A program made the translations under genes and the position numbers. This document shows, piece after piece, positions 1 through 13,000 of a stretch of DNA of 64,000 bases. The notes below the pieces were generated by a model that saw only the letters and a list, made by a program, of their open reading frames with translations, did no database searches and had not been told where the DNA came from. Source of the stretch: Zopfochytrium polystomum (Eukaryota > Chytridiomycota > Chytridiomycetes > Chytridiales > Chytridiaceae); the NCBI GenBank assembly GCA_025765615.1, contig JAIVFJ010000054.1, positions 248,001 through 312,000 on the forward strand, given 5' to 3'. Every line of letters starts with the position of its first letter. The stretch's first letter is position 1.

Positions 1-2611
1 TCCCCACTGGCCTACATCGCAGCAACAATGTCAGCGTGCTCCACGAGTTCAGATCGAAGTGTCAAAAAACTCAAACCTTTCGCTATATCGACGGTGTGGG
101 CCAAAACTTCGCGACCGATAGCTGATTTCTCGGTTTCCGTGCAGTTCTCGAAGATGCATTGAACGACAAGACTCCCATTCTCGTCGTTTGCGACAAGATG
201 CCATTGTGATCTTAGGGCAGCCTCGACTCTGTGAGCGATACGTGGACGATAATTGACACCGCATTGTGTCCATTTGGTCTCGAAAACCCGCTGCCAGACA
301 TGGCACGCGAACCGGTGCGTGATAGTCTCCGGAATCGCGCGGAACAGTTCGTTGATAATCTCCACCTTAACATCATCTTCGCATACATCCAGTGCCTGGA
401 GCAGATAAGAAATCATCCGAAAGAACAAATTGAAGGAAGCAGCACACCTTCTGAACGACATGGCATCCAAAGCGATCGCAGCTGAGACCATAAATATGTC
501 CAATCATGATGTTGGCGAGGTGACGAACTTGGTCTCTGGAACCGAACTCAAGGCACTTTTGCATCAAAAAGTTTCCAAATCGATTGCGGATTAATGACAG
601 AGCATGAGGAAAGGTCGCGTCGATGACCGCTGTTTTCGCCTCCACCGGGCCAGTCTTTAACACGTCTTGTAAGTTGAGGGAAGCCTGCTGGTCGTTTGCA
701 AGAACGATTTTCTCGACAAGGTACTTTTGCAAAAATATTGCGAGATAATGAGTGCCGTTTGTTCCATCTGTTGGAGGGCAATTTACCTGGTATCCAGTGA
801 AGGAACTTGCCTCGAGCGAGTTCGAGGAAAAGTTCTGTAAGAAACTGAGCAGTGCGTTAAAAGGCACAAATCGAATCATATGCTATACGGCTCACATTTG
901 GGACTAATTTGTAAGGGCATGGTCAGCAGGGGCGTGTGGTTCGGCTCCAACTTACCTCGTAATTGTAGTCTGCAGCTGGATCCTCGTAATTCCACATATT
1001 CTTGAAATGAGCATTTCCAATATCAACTGGAGGTGTAGTGATAGAAGGTCTCTCGCAAGCACTTGACTCCGTCGGACTCTGAAAGGTCAATCAAATGGTG
1101 GTGTAGAGGCCTTCAAAACATACCGCAGAATCAGATCCCAATAATCCAGAAAAAGGACCAAGGGTCGTTGCATCGTCAATGCTCCAAATTGACTTTCCAG
1201 TTACTATTGGTGGGGGAATAATCCCTCTTGTATTGCTGATGGCCGGGGCAGAAGGGGCCGAGGACGCGCGCCGAAACTCTCCCTCAAATGACGAGGCGGC
1301 AGAAAAAGCTCGGAAGAGGGGACCAGGCTCAGCGGAGGCGCTTCCAGAAATGAGTGAATCTGGATAATCAAATACCGAGGTGGCTGAAGATGCCGCTGAC
1401 GTAGGAGGCTCTGCCGAACGCTGTGAATTCTCGGCAGCGGCGGCGGCCGTTGCGGCAGCAGCTTGCGAGGATAATCTTGCGATAACACCGTTTGCACGGA
1501 CTGCTTTATGATGGGGGAGCGCGGACGGCGCCAAAACTGTGAGATCACCTCCGGTTACCGTCCCTTTGCTTGTGTCAACCAAAAGAGTGGCGGCTTCGGT
1601 TGTGCTTATATTTCCCCACGTGTCGGAATCGGATTGCGGGACGAACTCGTTCGCAACGCCTCCCGTTGGTGGACAGTAGACATGTTGGTGAAGCGGAACG
1701 GAATTCGAGCGTGATTGAAGCGACGTAACGATTGTTTTCTGAAGTAGGGACTTCAGGTCGCTTAGCTCGCGTTGAAGCTCGTCGATTTGAAGGTCCTTGA
1801 TTTGTTTATCGGAGCGCAATTCCGCAAGCTCGTCCTGGACATCTTGCGTCTGAGACCTGGGCGACATGGGCTTTTCGGTCTTGTCCGCGTCATCGGCCGG
1901 CACTTCCTCTTCGACCTACTCAAGCGTTAGCTCCAAACTCTTTCGAACTTTCGGAACACCTCACCTTATTTTCGCTTCCACAATTATTGCGAGTCAAACG
2001 CTCGCCAGCGGATTTTCCCTTATTAGGCGATCCAGTGGGAACGGTACCAGATGCAGCTTCGTTTTCCTAGGTTGCATGGTCAAAGCGGAATGGCAGAGTA
2101 ACCATGAAATATTCCCAGTACATTGTCTACCCGATCGGTGCAGTCCGCTAAAAGCACCGAAGCCATCAAACTATCCAAAGTCCCACCGGAAGGGCCGAAA
2201 ATCATTGAGTCTTCAGTAGATCCACCCTGTACTCCTACGAGTCCACCAGAACCGGCTGTGACCGATGCCTCCGACTCTTCGCACTGATATCCGAGTTCAT
2301 GGTCATTCGCGATCATGGCACTATTCCACAAAGAGGCTCTGCAAAGTCTAAAAAGCTTGAGTGGTAAGGAAGCTCGCCGCAATCAGTGCTTACCTGAGGC
2401 CTGGATTTTGTGGTGGAGCTGGAGGCTGCTGGTGAGCCGCAGAGAGTTTATGAGGGAGTTTATTCAAACTGCTCGAGAACGCAGCGGCTTTCTGTGGACG
2501 GAGATAGGTGTGTTGCCGTTGTTGTTTGGGACAGTCTTTGGAAAGGAAAAGCAATGTATCGACAACAACAGAGCCGGTTCCTGGGGACGAAGCGGAGGAG
2601 GGAAGGTGCAC
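1..2611 (-). CDS. Pumilio (PUF) family RNA-binding protein, 3' part beyond the window
   Basis: PUF proteins bind 3' UTR motifs of mRNAs and repress or localise them in the cytoplasm. Translation of the minus strand shows successive Pumilio repeats with their signature helices: NRFGNFLMQKCLE, DRFGCHVVQK, HRFACHVWQRVFE and DENGSLVVQC. The last repeats run off the left edge. The N-terminal half is low-complexity (Ser/Ala/Pro) with a short coiled coil around DKQIKDLQIDELQRELSDLK. The gene is split by short introns. The clearest is 1079-1123 (GTATGT...TTTCAG, 45 nt); others lie at about 400-445, 886-957, 1919-1965, 2071-2103 and 2320-2390. The start is the ATG near 2611, but a further 5' exon cannot be excluded. 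It is divergently transcribed from the CENP-C gene. PUF membership is sure; the subfamily (Jsn1/Puf3 or other) is not resolved. Confidence 0.88.
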
Positions 2612-3206
2612 GTCCGCTTCCCAGCGTCGCCAATAACGCTGCGATTGCTGGATCGCCTTTTGAGTGAGCGAGCGTTCGCGATTTCGTGCGAGTTCTTTTT
2701 GCTGGCCTCAAAGCCAAGTGTTGTTTGTTTGTTTTTAGGAGGAGGGAGGCGCAAAAGGAAAAAGGCGGTCGGAGTTTTAAATCTCCAAAATTGTCTGAAG
2801 TGTGGCTGTTGACAAGGCACCCCAAAGGCACACGAGCCTGCAACTTGAGCTTTCCAAAATGGGGGGTGATGGCGTGGACACGTGCGATGTTGCGCCGCGC
2901 GACGCCGGCGAAGTTGGCTTCGCGGGTAACCAGCAGGCCCAGCCACAGCAGTCCATCGCCGTCACCGAAGCAGAAGCGGCTGCCGGCGCGCCTGCAGCGT
3001 CTGCACGACGCCGCAGCAGCACAAGCAGCGGCACCGGCCGCGAAAGAAACCGGCAAGTGCACGCCATCCACTTGGAGCTCTTCCCCTCCGCTCGCAAATC
3101 CTTCTCCGCCTCTGCCAACATTATTTAAATCACCGCACCCACGTGCAGCAGAAAGTCCGCTTCTTCGCAGCCATGGGATGGTGACAACCACAAGATCGCA
3201 TCCGAT
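2612..3206. promoter_or_regulatory. Presumed bidirectional promoter between the PUF and CENP-C genes
   Basis: This is the 0.6-kb space between two divergent genes. It becomes GC-rich from about 2880. Open frames exist on both strands, including one with an ATG at 2859 that is in the same frame as CENP-C but stops at 3126-3128. No GT-AG pair I could find removes that stop and keeps the frame, so it may be 5' UTR or a missed first exon of CENP-C. No TATA box is obvious. Confidence 0.4.
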
Positions 3207-3209
3207 TTG

Positions 3210-4305
3210 ATGCAGCGGGACGGAGTGGCACCTTGTTCAACCGCCGCGGGAGAGATCGAAGATGGGGGATGGACTCTTTCTTCCCACGCGGAGCTTTTGG
3301 ATACGGCCAAAACTCAAAGCGTGGAGAGGCCAAGTCGACCGTCTGCAGAGGAAGCAAGAGGAAACGAAAGTCCTGTCGTCCCGAATACCGCGTCACAGTC
3401 GGGGAGCTCCGCTAGAAGATCAAGCAGGCGCAGCGTTAAACCCGTTGCTTACTGGAGGAACGAGAGAGTTAAATACGTTTTTGAGCAGTGCGACGCAGGA
3501 GGTATAAAGATGCGCGTCAAACTACTGAGGACTGAGCTAATTCAGCCCTTGTAGTTCCGGTTCTTTCTATCAAGGACGTTGTGCACAACCCGCCGGCAAC
3601 GTCGCACTGCCGAAACTCGAAGAGACGTAAAGTGGACCGCGCAGAGGCTTCACCTCCCTCCGCGACCGCTTCACGGGAAAGTCCCATTCGCGCCTCCCTC
3701 CTCCGTAGAGATGAAGAGACTGAGCCTTTTGTTAGTACTAAGGAAGTACACGCCGATGCAAACACCGTCAACCCAGATCATATTCCGACTCTCCCACATG
3801 GACCTGCGCCCACCGCTATCACGGTTTCCGATTACTCGTCCGGGAAGAAAGTTACACTTGATTTAGTGCGGCTACTAGAGAATGTGAACCCGACAGAGGT
3901 TGTGCCCGGTGGATTCCTGGTCGAGCAAGTGTTCAAATTTGGAAATTTCTGCGGAGCAGGAGTGTTGATATTCGAGACAGGTGCGGAAAAGCCACCGAAA
4001 AACACGAGAGGACATGTGATGGTAATTGTTTACGCTTTCTCGATCATCATCATGAGTCTCAAGAGAAGCATCCAGATTTTTTACGTTACGGCGGGCTGCC
4101 TTCGAGTGAGGTTGCACGAAACGGAGTTTGAGGCAGCAAAGGGAACATTTTTTGCTGTACCACAAGGTAAACTACTGGCAAGGATGAAGAGCGCCGCGCA
4201 AGTCCTAATCCATTCCGTCAAGGCAACGTCTACAGCATGTTGAATGCTGAAAAGGAGACTGCCAGTGTCCTCTTTCTCCAAGCTCGGCAAATCGCTGAAC
4301 GATGA
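3210..4305 (+). CDS. MIF2: Inner kinetochore protein CENP-C / Mif2
   Basis: CENP-C binds CENP-A nucleosomes and scaffolds the kinetochore. Two hallmark regions are visible. The first is the CENP-C motif, RRSSRRSVKPVAYWRNERVKY-like, encoded near 3415-3475, with the Arg and Trp residues that contact the nucleosome acidic patch and CENP-A tail. The second is the C-terminal cupin dimerisation domain, with GAGVLIFETG, IFYVTAG, GTFFAVPQGN and a final VLFLQARQ. Introns fit at about 3511-3548 (GTATAA...TTCAG), at about 4032-4076 (GTAATT...CATCCAG), and before the final exon (GTAAAC...GTCAAG, an AAG acceptor). The stop is TGA 4303-4305. The start is uncertain: the first ATG of this open frame is at 3210, but the N-terminal conserved motifs of fungal Mif2 are not seen, so a 5' exon may lie upstream. 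HEM2 follows 216 bp later in the same direction. Confidence 0.9.
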
Positions 4306-4521
4306 GAGCGGATGGGATATGTTGACCCTGCCCCCAGTCACAGTACCAGAAATATCACCGAAAATTCATTTGCAAAGGCTGGGAGGCATGTTTGTCCTAT
4401 AGGAGGGTCTGTTGGATCTACACTGCGGATAAGAAATAAAAAACATACCAACGATAAGCTTCGCATTTGTTTTGAGGCAACGGAGACCCAGTGCTTTTGA
4501 CAAGGAACGAAAACCGCGGAA

Positions 4522-6038
<1,517 letters not shown>

Positions 6039-6116
6039 ACATCAAAATTCCCCATCCGAATTGCAGTTAACGAACGCGAAAGCGAAAGGGCCATTTATAA
6101 GAATAAACAAAACCTT

Positions 6117-9100
6117 TCACTTGAGTTCCCACAGTATATCCCCTATCATTTTCGCCAGTTTTGGCCTCTCAGCCATCAGTATCATTAAATCAATTTCGTA
6201 TGCAACAAAAAGCTCGCGATTTTTGGGAACCCTCGCCAGATTGCGAAGCACCAATAGGACTGTGAGAGGTGTGCCTCTCAAGTCGGTCGACACGTCTGGG
6301 GCTGACCGAGAGGATGGAGGCACGGCTTTGGACAGACCGGAATCGGTGCCAGCACTGGCATTGGATGTACTAACGTCGGTCCGAGGCAAATGGGTTACGA
6401 AATGCCTCATGCCATGCTCAAGCGTCAGGGATTTCCCGGCAAGGGCAGTACAGCCCGCCCAAGAGCACTGGAATGAGTTACTCCCGTCGGAATGGGCAGT
6501 TTGAACGTGATGGAGCAATTCTTGTTGAGATGCAGCTCGGAAGTCGCACGAAACTTCCAGAAACTGATTGCCATCATCCCCGGTCATTACTGTTCCCCAA
6601 AGACAGGGAGTTTGTGGACTTCGATCGATAGTGGATGATGGATTCGTGCCGTCGACGTCCATAGCGTCGCTTGAAAGCCGCACATTATTTCTCGCCGCTT
6701 GATCTTGGCTCATTCGCCGTTCGAGGTCCATCCGATGTTGCGCCTGCTGCATCATTGCGTTCCACTGTTGTTGCTGATGCTGCTGCATTATAAGTGCCTG
6801 CTGCTGCTGCTGAAACAAAGGATCGCTTTGCTGCTGAGGGTTCTGAAGCGGAGTTGAGCTTCCCTCGGCTTTGCGAGGTCGCCCCCTCTTCCGCGGCGGT
6901 GCCGGAACGGCTGAATTCGTGGAAACTTGAACAGAACCATATAAAGGCGTTTGTTGCGGCACGTTTTTCAACACTCCCGCGACAGACTGGGTGTTTGGTT
7001 GGTTTACACCAAAAGTAGCTGGCTGTGAACTGTGAAACGCTGTCGGCGATGAGTTCCCATCTCCGGGAGTGCGGGCAGGCTGACCAGCAGCTTCTGCTGT
7101 CTCCATTGGAATAATGGAGCTATGCTCCACATCGCCCTCCTCCAAAACTTCGTCCTCTTCTTCGGGATCGACTTCCACTGCCGCTGTGGTGCTGCCTGGA
7201 GCGGAGGCATTGGCTGCAACCGCCGGAAACTCGGCTGCCGCGGATGGTCGCGGGTGGTCGGATGCCTGTTTGTCAGATTGTTCCATCGCTTCCTTTGGAG
7301 GGCTAGAGACTGGTAAAGGTGTCCCAGCGGACTTCTCAACGGGAGTTCCGAATTCTGGTAATGGCTGCTTAACCATATCCTCTGGTTTTCTAGTTTCAGC
7401 GCTGATTTGCTTGGGTTCGTCCTGGTTAACGGCTCCAGACGCGTGAACATCGTCGGATCGCTCTGTGTTTGCACTGAAGTTACTGCTTGAGGGGTCGCTG
7501 GAAGTTTGCAAAAGCGGGTCCCGCAGCAGGTCGTCCAGAATTGACAAGGTGGCCGCGTCGGATAACACCTGGAGCTCATCGTCCCCTTTCGACCGTTCAT
7601 CGTTGGTGCTTTGCATTTTCAGCCCCTTAACGCTTCCTTCTAGAGGAACGTCGATACCAGGAAACTGCTCGAGAAGGACTTGCCGCAACTTGTCCGTGGT
7701 CACTGTTCCTTTGATATTTCTTCCCACGATCGCAAGGTTTGCCTCTCTCAATATCGTGTTTAAGTCAATTTCGGCGTGCTCGTCAAGAATCATGTGGCGG
7801 ATAACCCTGCAATCACCTTAGAGAAAAACACCAGGCTGCAAGGAAGCATTACCATGATTTGGCGCAATCTTCCGGTGTAACGGCTGCCGATTCAGTCAAC
7901 TGATCGGATGAAGATTGAGGAATGGGAACATTTTCTGGTGGGCTCGGTTCTCTTGGAGGTGGAGGAGGGGGTTTGAATACGACTGGCAGTTTTCGCTTGA
8001 GAGGCTTTTTTGGTTCCTGCAGTACTTCCGGTTCGTATCTCTGCTTTCCGTGACCATACTTTACTTGAAGAAACGCAAGGAGCAGTTTCACGACATTAGA
8101 GGGCACGCATGCGGCAATTTTGGAGGATGCGTCTGATCCAAAGCATGAAATCATATAAATGACATCAAGAACAGCGTAGACGACCTCTTCATCATTGGGT
8201 ACAAGCATCAGCTGAAACAATCGATTAAGCATGATGGGATCCGCATCCGCCATGACTGGGTTATTTGATTCAGCGTTGCACAATCGAGAAATCGACCTCA
8301 AAGCACCGATGACAAGAGACCTGTCTTTGTCAAATAGCATCTTCTTCACGCATGCTAGATAAAAATCGTTCTTGCCGCGCACTGTAATACTCGCAGCAAG
8401 ATTTTCAAAAATATCCAAGCTGTGGCGCTTCACTTCGATATACGAGCTATACAAAGGAAGCGCCAATGCCTTTGCCAAGAGCGTGAGAATCGATTGCTCG
8501 GAAAGGAATGCCTTGGCATGATGCGGCAAATGTGAGAAGTTTCGTAGTATGTGCATCACTTGGAGAACCCTCTCGAGAAGTTGATCCGCTTCTTCCATAT
8601 TAAACACACTGAGCTCCTCGAACACTGGCATTTTACTTAAGCTTCCGTCCTTTTGTAGAGTCCAGCCTTGAACCTCTAAAGTAGTTTCGAAGTTTTCAAG
8701 CGATGTATTCAGTTTAAGTTGGCTGAAGAATGGTTCCGCAAACGACGCGATCGTGCCCAATAGTCCTGGTATCGATGACACGTCAAAATTGTCCGGACAA
8801 ATTTTGCTGAGCTTGACCAGCTTATTGAAAGCCCAGTCAATTTCGTTTGGTAATCCCGATTGTAAAGCCAGAAGTAATCGATTTCGAGGGCCTCCAGTAA
8901 GAAACTTCTCTGCAAGACGAATAAGCGAAGGCTTCTAATGACCGCTCTTTTTTTTTTTGGTGCAGTACTTACCATCTTGAGCATCGTCTCGAAATGGCGT
9001 CGCAAATACCGTCCGAGGAGGAGCGGCCGGCGGAACCAACGGGGGTGGCAGTGATGGTGCTTGCGTTTGGGGTGCTTGGTAAGCGTATGGCGGCATGGCT

Positions 9101-9817
9101 GGGCGGTAGAAGGGTCCGGCGCCCCTGCTGCTTCGGTTAAGAGCCGTTGGCTGATCCTGCCGCGCGCGCTTTGACGTTGGTTCTACTGATCTATCTCCAG
9201 GTGAACGGCCTAAATGTGGGAGAAATCGGTTGCAAACTCAGGGCACACGCCAAAATTACGAAAAGCCAAAAAAAAAAATAAAATAAAATAAAATAAAAAT
9301 CAGAACCTGGTGACTTCGCGGCTGGGTTTTCGGATTCATCCTCCAACATCCGCCTCTTGACTTCATCAATGGACAGGTTCTGCGATTTGTGCAGCTCCCA
9401 ATAATAAAGGCTCGTTCTGTAGACAAGTTTCGCCACGTACGCGGCGCTGGTGCACGTCGACGGAAGATTCATCGGACTCGTAATTCGTTTCCAGCCGCGA
9501 TCGTCAGTCACCTGCAGGCCCGAGGTGATTTAAGGTACAGACGGCAATAGGCATTGCAAACCTTGTGAAAGCCGCCTGCCTCCTGCACCCACTGAAACAT
9601 TCTGTAAAGGTCAAGCTTCTTCCCGCCAAGGACAGGTTCGCGCTGGAGGGTGGTCCTAAAGGGCCGCAAGATCAGCCTAAACGGGCTTGTTCTGGGTTTG
9701 TGGATAATCAGCGCAAGTAGTGCCTCACCCCAGAGCCTTGTGAAATGCTTCAAGTTCGTCCATGAATTGGGAGTACGCCAGGCTTCTGACGATCCCATCG
9801 TCCTCCATGTCCTCCAT
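6117..9817 (-). CDS. RSC9 / ARID2-like chromatin-remodelling complex subunit
   Basis: The predicted nuclear protein has the domain order of fungal Rsc9 and metazoan ARID2 (RSC/PBAF subunits). The N-terminal ARID DNA-binding domain is encoded at about 9350-9817 (FMDELEAFHKALG, LDLYRMFQWVQEAGGFHKV, then DDRGWKRI and the YYWE end). A long armadillo-like helical region follows (about 7860-8940). Then come an RFX-like winged-helix stretch around 7680-7800 and a Cys/His zinc-finger pair (CDF...HHVQTAH, CSWAGC...H..RHFVTH) near 6400-6600. A Gln-rich tract, with an AT-hook-like KRGRPRK just upstream of it, separates the last two. The start is the ATG at 9817, the first in the ARID frame (MEDMEDDG); the frame is open upstream without another ATG. 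Introns include GTGAGG...CCTTTAG and GTTCTG...CATTTAG. A divergent 277-bp promoter is shared with the beta-propeller gene. Confidence 0.87.
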
Positions 9818-10094
9818 TTTTTGTTGAAATTTCCTATACTTTTCGTATGACTGTCTGACAAGGCAATGGATGACGAGGAAGTCTGTGTGTTGGTCAACAG
9901 GCTTGTGCCGTCGCCGATCGCTCGTAAACTACTGCCATGCCGATTGGCCCCGTCCGTGGCGTCGCACGCGAGGGCTGCCACCACCGGCGATACAGCATCC
10001 TTGAATGGAAACAAGCTTTTGCCTTCTTCAACCTCAGGCCCATCGACTGTGATAGAAGCAATCGAAATTGTTGTGGTCAAGGTTGGTTAATGTC
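9818..10094. promoter_or_regulatory. Short divergent promoter between RSC9-like and DDB1/CPSF-A-like genes
   Basis: The two start codons point away from each other 277 bp apart, so both promoters must lie here or overlap the 5' exons. No TATA box is evident. A minus-strand open frame crosses it but lacks an ATG in the ARID frame. Confidence 0.4.
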
Positions 10095-13000
10095 ATGCTT
10101 TTCTTGGTTCATCCGCAACTGAAGTACTCCGTCGCACCGTTTGTCGACTCAAAGGACTTGGATTTAGAACTGGTGTCCTATGATCCAGTCAGTAACGCGT
10201 GGAAAACTCGGTTGTCGCAGCACATGTTTGGCCGCATCTTCGATGCTGCAGTGTTTCGCCCGTCGCTCTTCGCGCCTCCGGACTTCAGTGGACCTTCCTT
10301 TGAAGGAACAGGTATCACAGCGCCCAAATTTCGATGCTAGTTATTGAAAATTTCGCAGAGCGCAAGGATTACACCGGCGGTCTGGGGGATCTTTTGATAG
10401 TGATTTCAGACTCCGGTTGTGTCACCGTTCTCACATTGTGCGAGGGAGCACCAGTGCAGTCGTCGTCGCTGCTCGTACCACAGCGTGCTTTCGATGATGG
10501 AGAAAGCAACCAGAGCGAGTTCGAATGTGTTGATGAGGATGAGCTTTGGCCGGTCCGATTCCATTCCGTGCACCAGGTTTATATTATTTGGTGGCCAGCC
10601 TCTGTAGGACAGGATTCACACTATGCATCTCCGCAGATACTTCTCGACACTTCTCATTCACCCATCAAATCACCCATGCGAACCATTTGTGTGGACCCGC
10701 TGTGAGAGTTTGTCTTTTTGGAACTTTAAAGTAGTCCAATTTGCGAGCCGCTGACAGGTGAATTAGGAGCCGGGCGATAATGGCAGGCTCGCTGCTGGAT
10801 GGTCTGCTCCTTTTTCATGTGGAGGCAGTGGCACAGAAGTCTGCGCCTTTATCTCTGTCCACGGTAAGGCGCTACAGCTTCTTGAGGCAAAACAATACTG
10901 ATATGCCCATGCAGGGAGTTTTTATCGAGCCGGTGGGCTCCTTTCTTGGGTCTTGCTTCCTCTACCCAACGACAAATGAAATGGGCAGAGTCTCGCTTCT
11001 CGTGTTCTCGACAAAGTCGGTTTATGATTCTCGGTTAATTCAGAATTCTAACCTTCTCTCAGAGAGGGTCGAGTGGAGATTTCAGCATATGAAATGGCCC
11101 GATCATTTCCTGATCGCGTTATTAGGGTGGCATCACTTGTCCTTAAAAGTAAAGCCTCTCGTCGCGAAATCTATCTGATTATGTTTAGGTGGCACAGTTT
11201 TTGTCGGGAAAGTTGTTGCACTTGCAAACCTCCCAAACTCGGCTGTATTTGCAACGGTGAGGCTGCATGAGTATGGACCAATGCTTAAATATCCGCTTCC
11301 GATAGGACAAGCATTTCTGTTGCATTCGCCTGAAGTCGACGTCGACCTCGTTTGACCTATCCATAGTGTCAGAGGAACCAATATCATGGAAAGGCGTTCC
11401 GGGAATAAAAGATTTACAGAGCGCTGGAGAAAGTGCACCATCAGATATTGGTAGTGACGGATTCGTCGATGCTTGCTCACTTCCCTGTTATAGTCACATC
11501 GCTTGCACAATCGGTACTGGAGCCGGCCGCATCGGCGAACATTAATTTGATATACGCCACTTCGGCAGCTGGATACATTACACGGTTAATCGTGAACAAG
11601 ACGACTTGGGCAATAAGCTTGACTGACTTGGGCATTCGGCAGCCGATCGCCCTGGCAGAAGTCATACACTCCTCCCGGTCTCGTCACTACCTTGCTGTCG
11701 TTGGCGATATGTGCGACGGAGAGGTTCTCCTTGTAAAGTACAAACAACGCTACCAACCGTAATCACTGACTTCGGCATTATAGATGGACTTTCAAGAGCT
11801 AAGCCTTCGCCGTCAATGCTTGATAGAAAACTGGGCCCCACTCACTGACTTCGCGCTGGCTGATCCCGAAGACTCTGGATTTGATACAATGTTTTTGTCG
11901 AGTGGATGGTTGCAAAGTGGACGCGTCCATCGATTGCAGAAAGGAATCCTTTCAACGTCCGACGATTTTGCCGCTGGATTTGACGGGTAAGGAGAGATCA
12001 AATCATAAGAAACTAATTTCAAAAAAAAAAAAGTGCAAATGGGCTTTGGACGTTTTCCTGCAGTCGAGGAAGCGAGACAAACTCGTATTTGGCAGTTTCG
12101 TTCGTGAATGCTTCACGCCTTCTCTTCGAGTTTGAAGATAGAATCGAAGACGTTACAGACTCCTCTGGGATCGAACAAGACGTCGCTTCCGTCTACATTG
12201 GCCTCATACCTTCCGAGAATCTAATTGTGCAAGCTTATGCTAAAGGAATCGTTGTCACATCTGCCGATATAGCTCATGGTGCAGGTAAGAAGTTTTTCTT
12301 CCGAGGTGTAGTGTTAATCGAAGTAGGAAAGCGATCTTTGTGGAACGCAAGTAGTAATTCTAGGATAGTCATGGCATCTTCAGTGGGGAATCGCATATGC
12401 GCCCTTGTAAATGATCCCCGTCACTTGATCATTTTTGTCGTTGCAGTGGAAGGGGATATGTCCGTGCACATGCAATTTCGTAACCCAATGGCTAAACTTC
12501 CTTTGACACCTAGTGTGGTTATAGAAGAGCTCGCGAGAGAACCGATCGACTGTGCCGTTTCTATGTTGCAGTGTCTCTTCTCCCAAAGGTAACTGGAAGT
12601 CAGTCCAAGAGGCAACCTAATTGTAAAAGCGATTCTCTGTGCTTCGTCGGAACGTATGAGCTCAAGGTTAAAGCGTATTCGCTTGCAGTAGAAGAGCCGC
12701 TCTCTTCCTGTAAAGAACTTGACATCGGTACAGCTGCACAGTCTTTGAAGCCTTTACTGATGTCAATGCTTCAAGCCGATGATGTAGGCCGGTCCATTCG
12801 ATTTCCTCACAGTTGCCAGATAATACGAAATAAGGATGGCTTCTTTTTGCTCATAGGTGTGGTCTCTGCAAGTGCATCACGGTCTAACCGGCCACAGGTC
12901 TTCGCGATGGGCACATACTCGTCTACGCGATTGAGGGTTTGTTGTGTAACACCAATGTGCTCATTCTTAGTCTATCCTAGGAGCACAATACAAGTTCGTA

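Noticed and set aside
2460..3191. A 243-codon minus-strand frame upstream of the PUF gene
   Set aside because: Ala/Arg/Cys-rich with no motif; it would overlap the presumed 5' regions of two divergent genes.
4472..4521. Extension of HEM2 upstream in its main frame
   Set aside because: The frame is open but has no ATG and no HEM2-like sequence before DKLLHSGY; the ATG at 4522 with a short intron is preferred.
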